A stretch of 64,000 bases of DNA from Brevipalpus yothersi (GCA_003956705.1 QZCP01000050.1:81689-145688), one strand, 5' to 3'. Shown: positions 36,950 through 49,855, counted from the first letter of the stretch. The notes: generated by a model not told the origin, from the sequence alone. Numbers and translations are program-made.

Positions 36950-38717
36950 ATGGCAAGCCCTAGAACTCGAAGGATATTACAAGAATTGAGACCTAAAAAC
37001 GATAATAATGTAAGTAAAAGGCAATCATATTGAGATATTGGGTGAAATGATGATCTTTGACTTCGTAGAGCTGCTTTGAGTGTGGTGCATTAAATCCTCA
37101 ATGGGTAAGCGTATCTTATGGTATATGGATATGTCTAGATTGTTCTGGCAAACATCGTGGACTTGGAGTTCACTTGAGGTACTTATCTTTGCTTCAAATT
37201 GAAGCACCCACTTATGGCCTTACTATTCAGCTTTGTAAGATCTATTACGATGGACAAATGGAAAGACATTGAACTTGCAAAAATGAAAGTCGGTGGAAAC
37301 AAGAAAGCCAAGGAATTTTTAAGCAGTCAAGCTGATTGGGATTTCAGTATGCCCTTAAGTGAACGATACAACACGTTAGCAGCTGCACTTTATCGCGATA
37401 AGGTATGTTTGCTTACATAATGATGTTTTCAGCTTTTGCTAACAATAGTGAGCTGTTTTGCGTCATCCATTTTACTCTCCTCTCTCATCAGTTGCAAACG
37501 GAGGCTCTTGGAAAAGAATGGTCTGCTGAGACGTCATCTGCGAAAAATTATGAGTCCAGAGTAATACCGAAGCATTCCAGGAAACAGGTCCCATCATCTA
37601 GTCAACAAAAGCAACAGCCCACATGGAATGAGAAAGAATGGGAAGAGAGTAGTTATCAGAGGTATTAGATAAATCTTGACTTAATCATTTTGTAATACTA
37701 GTAGACTATTTCATTATTTCTTATTCCAGCTACAATCCAGAGAAAATAAATGCTCAAAAAGAAGAATTCTTCGCCAGAAAAACCGCTGAGAATTCCTCGC
37801 GACCCGCGTAAGTCATCAGGATCTGATTGGCCTGATGTTTTAGTAATTTGTGTTTTCATTCCAGTGATCTTCCTCCTAGTCAAGGAGGAAAATATTCGGG
37901 TTTTGGTTATAGTGCTAATCCCATGCCTCGTAGCCAATCTGAATTTAGTTTCGACTCTTGGTCCAACCTCTTGTCCGCTAAAGTAAGATTGTCTTGATTT
38001 CACTACTATTTGCTTAATTGTTACTTTATTTATAGAATTTTTCATCACTCGCTACCAATGCTTCCAAACTTGCATCCAAAGCATCAGAGAACGTAAGTTA
38101 TAAGAGCACACTTCTCAATGAGTATTTTCTGAAATTCGATTCATATTTCTTCAATAGGCTCTCAAAATTGGATCCATGGCCTCCCAAAAAGCAGTAGAGT
38201 TGGCTGAGACTCTCAATGAGAAGGTATGTCTCACACCATTGTCTTCCACGTGACTCATAATCAATCTTGATCAATATTTTCATTTCATTTTCCTGGTTTT
38301 TAGGTTGCTGATGCTAGTAAATCTGATTGGTCATCGAAATTTTCTACATTATTCAATCAAAAATCTTCCCTTTACTCGGACCCGAATTCCCAAGATCAAC
38401 CCTATGAATATGAGAATGAAACAAAGCGTTACCAGGAAAGCTACTCAGAATTAGAAGGTGATCGTGATAGTAGCTGCAAGAGAGCAGGAAAAGGGAAACA
38501 AGAATCAAGTTCACTGTTGCCAACTTCTCGATCTGTGGATAACTCAAATCTGGCTGGCTCAGCATCTACTAGTAAAGAGGAAAGAACGTTAATTAATAGT
38601 GACAGCTCAGGGTCCAAAGGTTCTCCGAAAAATGAAGAGGAAGATTTCTGGGAACTTCTGAATGATGATTCACCTACTACAAACAATGATGGATCCAAAA
38701 AAACCACGAAAAGTTAA
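36950..38717 (+). CDS. ARFGAP1: ArfGAP1-type GTPase-activating protein for Arf1
   Basis: This protein stimulates GTP hydrolysis on Arf1 to control COPI coats at the Golgi. Nine exons (36950-37009, 37069-37178, 37231-37402, 37492-37661, 37730-37807, 37865-37982, 38036-38092, 38158-38223, 38304-38717) give 414 aa (human 406). The N-terminus MASPRTRRILQEL is nearly identical to vertebrate ArfGAP1. The zinc finger is C-x2-C-x16-C-x2-C (CFECG ... CLDC) and the catalytic arginine lies in GKHRGLGVHLSFVRS. Exons 6-8 encode Ser/Thr-rich amphipathic segments (SFDSWSNLLSAKNFSSLA, KIGSMASQKAVELAETLN) that match the curvature-sensing ALPS region. The C-terminus has an EEDFWELLNDDS motif like the FWETF motif near the vertebrate C-terminus. 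Many tiny exons join without frame conflict. Confidence 0.96.
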
Positions 38718-39282
38718 GAGAAATTTCCAAATCATAGACGTATATATCTTTCCGGAACTAAAGTGTCTTGTTCGATAAACTGAGATTCAGCAGCTTGACT
38801 TCGTTCGCTATCATGATCATGAATTATCGCTCCTGACATGTATGTATTCGTTCATAAAAAATCATGTTAACTTTACTAGAATTTTTGAGATGTCATCTGG
38901 CATACTCGACAACAGTTTTTCAAAATTTATTGATTATCTCTGATTTTTATCATCATGTTGAGTTTCGAGATGATCCAGAGTCTCTTCGCTCTGATATTGA
39001 GTAAAGAATAATTTTGTCCTGTTTAACTTGAAATTAATTCATCAAACGGCTCTCAATAAGCAACAAGATTGTTAAAATAGCTGTATTTATGAATAAGGTA
39101 TCATTTTGATCTGATCCTGGCCATGTCTGCAGTTCACTTGGAAGGCTTTATGATCAATATGATAGAGGTCATAAAACAGCCTAATTTTTTATAATAATTT
39201 TTATACTCTACAAGATCCAACAAGCAATAAGAGTATGCAATAAGTGCGTACATTTGACCTGAAGATTATTTTTAAGCTCAGA
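38718..39282. other. Convergent 3' flanks of ArfGAP1 and FEZ
   Basis: AT-rich spacer between two converging stop codons. No coding frame with homology or domain was seen. Confidence 0.5.
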
Positions 39283-40594
39283 CTAAGTTGGACAAAGCAC
39301 TTTGAGGATGAAATCTGTCAGCAGATTCGGAACTGTCGGACTATTTTTGTTCATCGCGTCCAAGACTGCATAAGTTGGTAGGAAAGGAAAAAATAAGTTA
39401 ATTCAGTGGATGAAATTTGATGATCAACAGTGATCTGAATTGAACTTACTCTTTGATAATATTTGTATGGTCGGAATACTCAGTGGAACATCTTCAGGAT
39501 TGTATGGTATAACAGTAGTCAAATATTTTGTATTCTCATCTTGATTTTGATGATCCAGGCACTGACGCTTGTTTTGTATTTCTAATAGAAGGGAGACAAA
39601 ATTGCTTCTCAATTCCCTTTCAAATCTCAATTCATCTCTTAGATTCAGAATTTGGAGTAAAATCTCTGATTGAGAGTGAACCATGTAGGTCAGACGCTTG
39701 TGCAAGTGGTACAGTTGAGACAATGACATGGTTGTCAATCTATCGACACATGGAAGAGGATAATGAAACTCGATGTATGGGGTCGACTCAGAATCAATTG
39801 AGTGCTGATACAAAGAGCTTTCGTCAATATTGAGTGATTGTAGATCCATGTTGTCGGAGAGAGGTGATTGAAACTTTATCGAGGAATTATTCTCTCCCAT
39901 AATGGTTGGAGTTTCACTTGATTTCAAGTCAAGACCAAGTTCTTGCTTCATTACCAAATTAGAATTACGATTCAATTCGATTCCTCCATCCAATAGGCTC
40001 AATCGGTCCATTTTAAGTGAGGTCGAAGCCTCCTCTTGATCACTATTGAATAAACAACTTATTACAATCTGATTGAGAGGAATTCTGAAAATTATTCTCC
40101 TATCAGCCTCAAGGTGATATCAATCGGTATCCCTCTTAATTACGGTTATAAAAAAAGCTTCCAGTATCCAAATACCTTGATACGGGATATTCTCATTCTA
40201 TGGGATCATGGGGAGAATTGGGCGAATTATCTTGAATCTTGTGTGTAGTCAAAAAATAATGAAAATCCTAGTAAATATTTTCCCTTGAGCTGTAAAAAAC
40301 AAATCAATTCTGTTCTTACCTGTTTTTAAGAGTTGAATTGAGATCATCTTTATAATCGAGGAAGCATTTTGTTAATTTTTCATCAAAAGAATTCACCAGA
40401 TCTTCCAGAGAATTCGAAAAAGTATCTTCAAAGTTCGAAGGAAATTTTTGAGTATTAAGCGATGATGATTTTGTGGAGTTATTTTCGAAATTATTGGGCA
40501 ATAAATCGCCTACTTCGGACCACTCCTCAGTCTTGGCGATGGGCGCCTTTGCAAACAGCTCATCATCTTCATTCGTCTCGGAATTGTTTTCCAT
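39283..40594 (-). CDS. FEZ/zygin (Unc-76) kinesin-1 adaptor
   Basis: FEZ proteins link kinesin-1 to cargo and act in axonal transport. Exons 40594..40320, 40042..39450 and 39365..39283 join in phases 2 and 1 and give 316 aa, shorter than human FEZ1 (392). The acidic N-terminal half contains SLEDLVNSFDEKLTKCF, the hallmark of the family. The coiled-coil half has MSLSQLYHLHKRL then RDELRFERELRSNFVSLLLE, matching the FEZ coiled coil. The C-terminus KYLTTVIPY ... NLLTDFILKVLCPT is almost invariant in the family. The acidic central region is reduced, which explains the length. Order and start fit the family; an alternative upstream exon cannot be excluded. Confidence 0.93.
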
Positions 40595-42640
40595 TTCCTG
40601 TGAACTTCAATCAATTATTTTATAGCAAGTCGTAGGTTCAATCATAAAGCTTTGGAAATTGCAATAGAAACACCGTGAAAATGTGTTCAAATTCCACTTT
40701 TATCCCCATGAATCACTTTTATTTATTTTGAATGCTAGGAAAAGAGGAGAAAAAAAGATCTTACAGCTTTTTGTGAAGCATGCTAAACCATGTAAACCAT
40801 AGACCATGTCAAACAGCGCAAGTTTCTAAGTGACTTCCTTTCACCTCGAAAGAAAGCTCTCAATATCGATTTGAGAGCTTTACCAAGAAATAAATTTTCA
40901 CGATTATATAAACTCATGCTTTTAGAGAACAAATATTATGGAATGTCCATCAACGTTTGCAGTTCGAATGTTCTGAAACGCCAATCAGCTTCAATTTCCG
41001 CCATTTTTGGACTAAGCATTAAATTTTTATTCTTACGAAGCTGGTTTACGAGGAGAAAATCTAGCTCGGGTGAGTGAATCTTGCATTCTACCTCCAAGGA
41101 ATGTTTACTAACATGATTTGCACAATTTTTAGTTGTGAAAAGTTTTCAACTTAAATTACTAACAGTCAAGTCATTAATAAATAAACTGTGGCCTGAGCTC
41201 ATTCATTGCACACACACACACACACACACATACACACCATATGGGCTAGACATAGAAACAATTTCATTTCTTACAGCACTCAAGATCATTGCAAGTGATG
41301 CTCGCATTAGAAGATTACGTGAAGAGCATCGATAATTTCGACCACTATGGACGAAATCCTTGCTGAAAAGATAATATTTTCGTTTTTTGGTAGCAATCTA
41401 TCATCCTAGACATGACATCTCAATCCTATGCACGTGTAGCTCTTGAGTGGCTGTATTTTGTTCAGAAAAACAATTGATAAGATTAATCTTTCATCACACA
41501 ATGGATGAATTTATCACACTTTATCACACTAATTTTATCAGCTCGCACATTGGAAAACTCAAGTTACTGAAGGGAATTTTACCGTCTTTCTGTGTGTAAA
41601 ACTGTAAAACTAATTTAGTCTCGTTCTTCTGAGTCTCTGCTATAGTCTGAGTGACTCAACATCAATCACTTGATACTTGGCTCGCTCGCTCGCACTTCGA
41701 CGAGCTCGAGGAAATTTTTTTTCCTCAAGTTATTTTCAACGTCGTTCTAGTGATAGTTGGAACGTTTCTCACTTCCTTTCTCTCTTGCCATCAGACCAAG
41801 GTAGGTGAGTTTCCCTGGATTGTCATCAAGCCAGCCGATCATTAATAGTAGTACATGTAATAGTAGTGATAGGGAACAATGTTACAGTGGTACATTTTGT
41901 ACACACACGTTAATGGTGAACAGAGATCATGCTTGTAGTACTAAAGAGACAAGATGATATTCGAATCTGGTGCCTCGACCGGTTGACTTAATGCTTTGCT
42001 CGGAAAAGAGAAGAGAGAGAAGAAGAAGGAGATGAATCAGTTTCTCTCTCTTCTCTCTCTTCATGATGGAAGAAAACATATCCGCTATCAGGATTTCCTC
42101 TTCAACTTCGATGTGTGTGTGTGTATGTTGAGAGATATAAAGATGATGATTTAAAAGTTGCCAATTTCTTTAGAGAGTCAGTTTATCATCATTTTAGAAG
42201 GGCCTCTTCACATTTTCAGCCATCCAGTCCAAGTGCTTGCCCTCATATCTACATACACACTTTTCTTTTGAGCCATGTGTTCCCTCGAGTTATTAATACA
42301 TGTATCTGTGTCTGCTTCATGATCTGATCGATTTCATAACTGGGATCAGTGCCATTCTTGTACTGATTAGTTCGATCGAGAAACCAGATCTCAGCTAGTC
42401 TCTCTCTCTCTCACACACACATACTCTTCTCCATCAGATGTGTGTTCCCGCATATGCTTGATGATATAAGCATATTAATCGAGTTTTGATTCTCACCATC
42501 ACGAATTTCAAGTCTTTTCCGTGCATACACTTTTTTTCGGCGTTAAGCTGCCACTTTCGATACTATTTTCCATGCAACTTGACTCCAATCCTTTTTGATC
42601 ATTTCCAGTTAATCATCAAGCCTGTATGTGTGTTTCCAAC
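40595..42640. promoter_or_regulatory. Divergent region between FEZ (-) and GPDH (+)
   Basis: Two kilobases lie between the start codons. It contains a CA tract (41209-41236), GA/CT tracts near 42006-42060 and 42400-42420, and a TG run near 42112-42126. A weak two-exon frame at about 40916-41335 is discussed as a finding but not called a gene. Other frames are low complexity. Confidence 0.45.
41209..41236. repeat. (CA)n microsatellite
   Basis: Alternating CA covers about 22 bases before one interruption. Confidence 0.9.
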
Positions 42641-43841
42641 ATGAGTCCTAAAAAAGTTTGCCTCATTGGTTCCGGAAATTGGTATGTTTTCATTTGCTCT
42701 ATATTTTCTCTCCTTTACTATTGAACTATTGAGTTCTTAACACCGGCTTTGACCTTCAAACAATGTCAATTAAAACCTTTCATCATGTGAATTTCCTTGA
42801 ATTCTCACTGATTCCTTCTATTTTTCCAGGGGTTCAGCGATTGCCAAAATAGTGGGCAAAAATGTTCATAATTTCGAACAATTCGATAATGTGGTCAAAA
42901 TGTACGTTTTCGAAGAGATGGTGGATGGAAGAAAACTAACCGACATAATCAACACACAGCATGAGAATGTCAAATATTTACCCGGACACAAGTTACCGGA
43001 GAATGTTGTCGCAGTGCCCGATGTCCTAGAAGCAGCTCATGATGCAGATATTCTCATCTTTGTGTTACCCCATCAATTCATCGAGCGAACATGTAAACCG
43101 TTAGTGGGAAAAATCAAACCTGGTGCTGTTGGCTTGAGCTTGATCAAGGGCTTCGGCGAGGAAGCTGATGGAGGAATTGTTCTCATATCAGATCTGATAA
43201 ATCGGGTGTTGGGAATCAAAGTGTGCACTCTGATGGGTGCTAATCTAGCTCACGAAGTTGCTGATGAAAAATTCTGCGAAACCACCATCGGCACCGATGA
43301 TAAGTCGGATGGACTCGTTTTGAAAGATTTGTTACAGACCCCTAACTTCCGTGTAGCTGTTGTAACCGATCGTCGAACTGTTGAAATTTGTGGAGCTCTT
43401 AAAAATATTGTTGGTTGTGCTGCAGGCTTCTGTGATGGTCTCAAGTATGGAGACAACACTAAAGCTGCGGTAATGCGTTTAGGATTGAAAGAGATGATTC
43501 GATTCTGTCGATGCTTCTATGGTGGAGATCAAGTCCAGTTGTCCACCTTTTTCGAAAGTTGTGGCGTTGCTGATCTGATTACCACCTGTATGGGAGGTCG
43601 AAATCGAAAAGTGTCTGAGGCCTTCATTTTGACTGGTAAATCGTTGGAAGAATTGGAGAAAGAAATGCTCAATGGACAACGTCTTCAGGGACCACAAACC
43701 GCACAAGAAGTTCTAGGTCTACTACGCAAAGAAGATAAACAGGATCTATTTCCATTATTCTATGCAGTAGCTCAAATTTGCAAGAAAGAATTGCCTCCCT
43801 CCTCGCTCTTAGAATATTTAAGAAAAGAACCTGCTGATTGA
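42641..43841 (+). CDS. GPD1: NAD-dependent glycerol-3-phosphate dehydrogenase, cytosolic
   Basis: This enzyme interconverts dihydroxyacetone phosphate and glycerol-3-phosphate, linking glycolysis to lipid synthesis and NADH balance. Exons 42641-42681 and 42830-43841 join in phase 2 inside the Trp codon of the NAD loop and give 350 aa (human GPD1 349). The NAD-binding loop is LIGSGNWGSAIAK. The catalytic lysine lies in ALKNIVG and a second conserved one in GLKYGDNTKAAVMRLGL. The substrate-binding arginine is in GGRNRK. There is no targeting peptide, so it is cytosolic. The C-terminus YLRKEPAD ends at the family length. Confidence 0.96.
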
Positions 43842-45013
43842 TATAATCGATTTTTTCGAGGAAAAAATCATCGCTCTAGTGATGCTCGCCAATCTCGCTT
43901 CACCGTTGAGTCTGGTTCATTATTATTATCGATTAGTTAAAGGATTATAAGGCTGTTTATTATTCTATGCTTGTTGAATTTACTTTAGAGATGATTATTT
44001 TTTCTGACAACTACACACTCATGATATTTTACAAAAATATTATCTAGCACATACCATTTGGTGATTAAAGGTTAATATCATATCAATCTGGTAACAATGA
44101 AATCTAGTTTGTCCGACGTTATTGTACAAGCAATTGAACTCATAAGTTATTGATTCAAAAGTTCGTGCAAGATAGACGATGATGAAGTTAGAGAAATGGT
44201 TGAAATGGGATTTTTTCATGCCATGATTAGCTTAATCGATCTACCTCGATGCAATCTCTATTCAAACTATTAAGCACCCAGATTCTTACCGATATCCACA
44301 ATTAGGAAGAGTTTCAAGAAATGGCGTCTCTTTCCAAAATATGATTCCAATCGCAATTTAAAGGCACTCAAACTTTAAAACACACAGGACTTTAAAAAAT
44401 TTGCAAACCATGTACTTGAGATTTTTCAATCCCTTACATCACCCAATGTGATAATCTTACTGATATCGCTGTCTCTGGAAAATTCCCATTTTTTGAAAAC
44501 TTGGAGAAATTTTTTTCTCTTCCAACTATAATGAGGAACCATGTTAAGCTGATGATCTGTTTATTATCGATAAAAGGTGAAGATCTAACTTTTAACTTGG
44601 CGAATTTCGATTCAATATCTTTTGGTGGCGCTTCAATTAGGGGAATTAAGGGGGAAAGTGAGAGAGAAAGGTAAGCAAGCTTTTTCACAGCTTTCAGAGT
44701 GAAAGGCTTTCACAAAACGAAAACAAGATCAATTAGCCATTGAATTTCATCAAATCACACATAATATAAATAATTTCATAAAATGATCTAGTTGATGTTG
44801 TTTCCATCTTGAGTTGAACTAGCTGGGTCTGTTAGCTTTATTGGCTAGAAATCACATTGATAAAGCTTGTTTTTTTTGCTTTGTGTACCATCCCTGTGGT
44901 GTTCTTTTCAAATCTCAAAGTGTTTTGACAAGTGAAATTTGGAACTTTTTTCCGTTATTCTGATCCATCTTTCGAGGCAAATCCAAGCCAAGGATAGAGA
45001 GATTAATCTGGTG
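43842..45013. other. Spacer between GPDH and GID4
   Basis: This 1.2 kb AT-rich stretch holds the GPDH 3' UTR and the GID4 promoter and leader. A minus-strand frame at 44434-44688 is low complexity. An in-frame extension runs from 44939 into GID4 but begins at TTG. Confidence 0.45.
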
Positions 45014-46287
45014 ATGCCCGTTAAATGTGACTCCGGTGGATCGGGAATCTTTGCATCAAGCAACACCATCAATCTGGAGCAAGAGGAATCCAATGGGCAT
45101 GGTGGGAGTGATGACGGTAATCTGATTGATTCTGGTCACCAATGCTCGGAAGAAAAGAGACGAAGGTCATCTAAGGATAATAAAGAGAACTGTAGTGAAA
45201 ATGATGCTCAAAGTACCGATCCATCTGACCAAGATGGCTCGCATGAAGCTAATCGAACTAAACAAATAAAAGAGAAGAAAAGGCTTCTTGCCGGGCCTCC
45301 ACCTCTCGCCAATTCATATCTGCCTGGTGTTAGCAGGTGAGATCACACAACCCCAATACCAATGAACACCGACTTCCGTGTCCCAGAATGTCAACCTATT
45401 TGTTATACTCACTAATTTTGTCTCTTTCTCGTTTCTAACGTTTTCCCTAATCTTAGATGCTTACTCTACAGCGGTTCACAATTCAGAGGACATCAGAAGT
45501 CTAAGGGCGGCTGCTACGATGTCCAGGTCACTCTTCATCATGTCGACAAACATAATTCTTATCTTTGCGGCTACCTCCAAATAAACGGTAGGTTCATGAT
45601 GGAAAAATTGTCTACACACCTTCAGCACTACATAACTCTCATCCACTTTGAGATTGATCAATAGTAATACAATAGCCATACAGAAGATGATTGGGTGTAT
45701 TCAGCCTCTTATTTTTCACCAGCTGAATGGTTTCAAATTTTTCAACAAACCAAAATTTTTCATTCCACAGGCTTAACTGAAGAATTTCCAACTCTGACAA
45801 CATTCTTCCATGGAGAAATCATTTCTGAAAAATATCCCTTTCTCACCAGAAAATGGGAAGCTCACGAAGAAGTTGATCGGAAACACTGGTCAAAGTTTCC
45901 GGCTTTCGAAAGTTTCGTCAAAACTTTCAACAGTGACAATTTCGATTACTCCCAGTTGAAAAACCTAGATTGTATGTTCATGAGATGGAAAGAGCATTTT
46001 TTAGTACCGGATCACACTATCAAAGAGATAAATGGAGCTAGCTTTGCTGGATTCTACTACATATGTTTCAACAAACAAAGTCGAAACATTGAAGGCTACT
46101 ACTTCCACAAAACTTCAGAAATGTTAGTACCGTTATTAGTTAAGAATCTCATCATTCAATAGCCACTAAGCTGGAATCTAATGTAACAGCATGGATCTAA
46201 TATTTTTCTCTTATCTTTTCCAGGTTTCAATCCTTGAACTTGGATCATGTCGATGAACATTCAACTCAAGTCTTCGAATTTCGTTGA
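45014..46287 (+). CDS. GID4: GID4, substrate receptor of the CTLH/GID E3 ubiquitin ligase
   Basis: GID4 binds N-terminal Pro degrons for ubiquitination by the GID/CTLH complex. Exons 45014-45336, 45457-45587, 45771-46122 and 46224-46287 join in phases 2, 1 and 2 and give 289 aa (human 300). The N-terminal third is polar and disordered. The beta-barrel begins LLYSGSQFRGHQKSKG and includes NSYLCGYLQI, GLTEEFPTLTTFFHGEII, FLTRKWEAHEEVDRKHW and ASFAGFYYICFNK, ending VFEFR. These segments are nearly invariant among animals. The start MPVKCDSG is chosen because it is the first in-frame ATG and resembles the MPVRTE context inside human GID4. In yeast the receptor is induced during glucose recovery; nothing here shows regulation. 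Confidence 0.96.
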
Positions 46288-47550
46288 ATCTAGCTCTTGT
46301 GAGATTGACTCTATTCATTCATAATTTTTTGTTTCTCCTCAAAAATTATAGATATATTTATGTACCTCTCTCCGTTGCAGCGAAATTTCCAGCTTCCTGC
46401 TTTAAAAATCACTCTCTTGTCTTCTCTCTATCATCGTCTATTGACATATATATCGAAAATGGCCCTGATTCACTTGCCCAAGGCAGATTGCATTCTCATT
46501 CTTAATTTGCATTTCAGATTATGCACTCTCCACACATTATAGCATCCATCTCAATCAACACGAGATTTTTCTTGAACGCCTTCCTCCTAGGGTGTCAGAT
46601 GAAATTTTTTCCTTAAAATGTCAATAAACTAGGGTCCTGTTTCATCCCCCCTTCAAAATTGAAGTGGCTCTAAAACTGGAGGATGTTATCAAAGCTACAT
46701 CCTTCTTGTTCGCTTACTCAATCTATTAGGCTAGAAGCCTTGAAGTTAGACTGCTCCATTCATTTTAGAGAAATGAATGATTAAAACATCATAAACGATA
46801 TCGCTACGCTCAGTTCATCTCGACGCTTAACCTGAATTGCATTATATTTGGCATCAAATAGAGGCAGCTGGTTGTTCTGAACAATTCTTCCAGTGTTACC
46901 GAAAGCTTGCTAAGATTTACAAATACGCCGAATACCTACTCTTCCAGTTGATAAGAATTATGTACTATAGGATACTTTAACTGACCGAAATGAATTGAAA
47001 AACTGATCAAGTTTCACAACTATTCACAACGGAGCGGTAAAATTACAAACTTATTGAATTAAGAGAAAAGCTCCTCTTGAATGACAATCAAATTTTCTCT
47101 CATTCATTTTCTCATATCAACTCTTTGGACACAACTAAGTTTTTCATGAAATCGTATCGAGATTTTGAATTCTCAAACATAACAGGTAATCTGAAGGACT
47201 CGCGATTCGCGATTGGCGTTCGGTTGTCATGGTTGTCAGCTTTTTTGTTTTCCCCCTTGTTTACATCATTTTTGTTTTGATGATATGAGCGTTCATATGA
47301 TGCTTTCGTGAAACTATTCTGACTATTCTGATGTTACCTTTCCAGGTGAAAGTGAGTTTTATTATTTCTCATTTCTTCCAAGTTCCATCGACCTTTAGCC
47401 TCTGTCCTGGACATTCAGGAAAGGAATAGCCGGTCGCGAGAGGAGTGATTGTTTGTTTTGTTCAAATCCGTCCATCAAAGGCTTCAGCTCGTTCTTCCCT
47501 GTTCATCCGTCTTACTGTTATTAAGCATTCTGATCTCATGATACTAGGCG
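46288..47550. other. Spacer between GID4 and SLC25A42-like gene
   Basis: Plus-strand frames at 46284-46542 and 47077-47280 follow GID4 without domain content or convincing splice partners. The region is read as 3' UTR, spacer and promoter. Confidence 0.45.
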
Positions 47551-48586
47551 ATGAGTCGGAAGGATGAGGCCGAATTATCCAATAGTGCTCGTGTGACGAC
47601 ATCGCTATTAGCCGGTGCTATAGCCGGTGGATTGGCCAAAACAGTGATCGCCCCTTTGGACAGAACGAAAATTAACTTCCAAATAAAAAGGATGCCCTTC
47701 AGTTTCAGAGAGGCTCGTAATTTTATAGTCAACTCATACAAAAGTTCAGGTTTAAGTAGTCTTTGGAGAGGTAACTCAGCCACCCTCGCCCGTGTCCTAC
47801 CTTACGCTGCCATTCAATACACGTCTCATGAACAATTCAAATCCTTACTCGATGTGGAAACTAATGATCAAAAGTGAGTATCGAATTCTCCTCCCATCAA
47901 TTGAGAGAATCAACATTTTTCCTAACTTTTACTTGAATCTTCCAGGCGTAAACATCCAGCAAGGAGTTTTGTTGCTGGTTCTCTCGCTGGTGTTGTATCA
48001 ACAAGCTGCACCTATCCTCTAGATCTTGCTCGAGCTCGAATGGCTGTAACTCATCGAGAGATGTATAATTCACTGTTAGCTGTTTTTTATAAGACGGTCC
48101 ACGACGAAGGATGTAAGGCCCTTTTCCGAGGATATCTTCCTACACTTTTGGGTGTTATCCCATATGCTGGGACTAGTTTTTTCACCTATGAAACCCTCAA
48201 GCGATGGCACAATGGTTAGTCTACTCATCTGATTCAGCTTGCATAATGTGTAACAGACTATTTTCATATTTTCCTTAGAAAATCTTGGTCCATTGGAACC
48301 AAATCCTCTGGAACGCTTAGTTTTTGGTGCAATAGCTGGTCTTCTCGGTCAATCCGCCTCTTATCCTCTAGATATTGTGAGAAGAAGGATGCAAACACAG
48401 ACCAAGACTAGAACAATCGCACAAATTCTCTGTAAACTTCGTAGAGAAGAGGGAATAATTCATGGACTCTATAAGGGTTTGAGCATGAATTGGATAAAAG
48501 GACCTATTGCTGTTGGTGTTAGTTTTACTACATTTGATTTAATATCTGGCTTCTTGAGAGAGTTGCCTTTTTTTAAAGATCTCTGA
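47551..48586 (+). CDS. SLC25A42-like mitochondrial CoA/adenine-nucleotide carrier
   Basis: This inner-membrane carrier exchanges CoA for adenine nucleotides. Exons 47551-47873, 47946-48214 and 48279-48586 join in phases 2 and 1 and give 299 aa (human SLC25A42 318). Three carrier repeats each have the signature P-x-[DE]-x2-[KR]: PLDRTK, PLDLARAR and PLDIVRRR. Repeat-specific stretches SLWRGNSATLARVLPYAAIQ, GVIPYAGTSFFTYETLK and GLYKGLSMNWIKGPIAVG match SLC25A42 closely. Carriers of the APC subgroup (SLC25A23-25) have EF hands; none is present here. A polyadenylation hexamer follows at 48621. Confidence 0.94.
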
Positions 48587-48620
48587 GCCCTTTCATACAG
48601 TTATCGTAATAATTATATCT

Positions 48621-48626
48621 AATAAA
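48621..48626 (+). terminator. Polyadenylation signal of the SLC25A42-like gene
   Basis: AATAAA lies 35 bases after the stop codon in the sense orientation. Confidence 0.6.
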
Positions 48627-48841
48627 TTTAAGAATTGTTTATTACTTTTCTCAGAAAAGAATTGATCATTTTGCAATGATTCGTTTGAATCCATCAATTA
48701 CTAACTTTTTCACTGTTTTCACAAACAACTTGAAACCAAAAACTTTCCTCATGAGATAAGATGACTTGAGTAATTGGAAACTGGTTGATGTTGAGATCTT
48801 TTTCATGATCATGACGAACCCTTAAGCGATCATTAATCCGA

Positions 48842-49855
48842 TCATCTGAGTTTTTTAGATGAATTCCTGAAATTAGGGTGAGAAAGTTGTTTGTGGATTT
48901 CTGTGAACAATAGGGTACCAGAAAATACGAGAAGAACACCCAACCAATGATTGAAAGTGAGGAGACTACCAAAATAAATTGTAGATATCATAAGAGAGAA
49001 AAATTTTCTAAGAGTGATCACAAGTGTCACTGTTAATGAGGTATGTTGTGATGTTAATTTAAAGACCGAACTAACACAGATGAGTTGAGTCATACAGTTC
49101 AAGAACAGATAAACGAACAATCTTGGCACTTGATTTTGTGTGAAAAAGAGTGAGATTGATGGTGACTGAGAGAAAATTTTCACTTGTTGGACTAGATCAG
49201 GCCACAGTAAAAGGAAGCCTGGCAGCGGAAGTAAGTGGCAAAAAAAGAGAACTTCTTCATGATGTCTTCCATATTTTGCGTAAAGTTTTTCTTGAAATAT
49301 TCCCATAAAAGCTGATGTGAATAGAACAACAGTCAAAATAGTAAGACCGATAATCCATGTGTGAAAGTGCCGTTGATCACTTTCACCTTTGGAAGAGCCT
49401 ACTGAGGGATCGTAAGAGGCTATTGTACACAATATGATCCCAATAGTTATCAATATGACGGCAAAATATTTGCTAAACGAGTATCGACGTCGAAGAATTA
49501 GCACACCGAGGACTAAATTGGCTAGAAGCGAGCCCGATTTGAAGATCACATGAAGCGGGACTGATATATTAAAATTGAGAGCATAATTGTTCCCAGTGCT
49601 GACAAAAAAGAAGAGGATCACCAGTTTGGCATATTCTGAGAATGGTATTAGTCTTGGTCTCCCATAATATATGTGCGATAAGAGTCCTTGAATGGCAACA
49701 CATATAAATTGAGTAAAAGTTATGAGATTAGCTGATCCTGGAGCTTCTCTGGAGATTGCTTCCAGCAGGAAAACGTTAACACAACAAGCAAGAAGCACCT
49801 TACATATTGTTGTGAGAGTGAAAACAATGTTTACTGATCCTGCAATTGACTCCAT
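48842..49855 (-). CDS. SLC35B4-like nucleotide-sugar transporter
   Basis: This multi-pass Golgi/ER transporter moves UDP-xylose and UDP-N-acetylglucosamine into the secretory lumen in exchange for UMP. A single exon of 337 aa (human SLC35B4 331) starts at a true ATG. About ten hydrophobic helices are visible. Family marks are NLITFTQF in helix 2, GNNYALNFNISVPLHVIFKSGSLL and TLRKFFSLMISTIYFG. The C-terminus ends SSKKLR, a KKxx-type retrieval signal. The gene has no intron, unlike most neighbours. It converges with the SLC25A42-like gene (255 bases apart) and diverges from PTRHD1. Confidence 0.92.
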   Translation of the reverse strand: MESIAGSVNIVFTLTTICKVLLACCVNVFLLEAISREAPGSANLITFTQFICVAIQGLLSHIYYGRPRLIPFSEYAKLVILFFFVSTGNNYALNFNISVPLHVIFKSGSLLANLVLGVLILRRRYSFSKYFAVILITIGIILCTIASYDPSVGSSKGESDQRHFHTWIIGLTILTVVLFTSAFMGIFQEKLYAKYGRHHEEVLFFCHLLPLPGFLLLWPDLVQQVKIFSQSPSISLFFTQNQVPRLFVYLFLNCMTQLICVSSVFKLTSQHTSLTVTLVITLRKFFSLMISTIYFGSLLTFNHWLGVLLVFSGTLLFTEIHKQLSHPNFRNSSKKLR

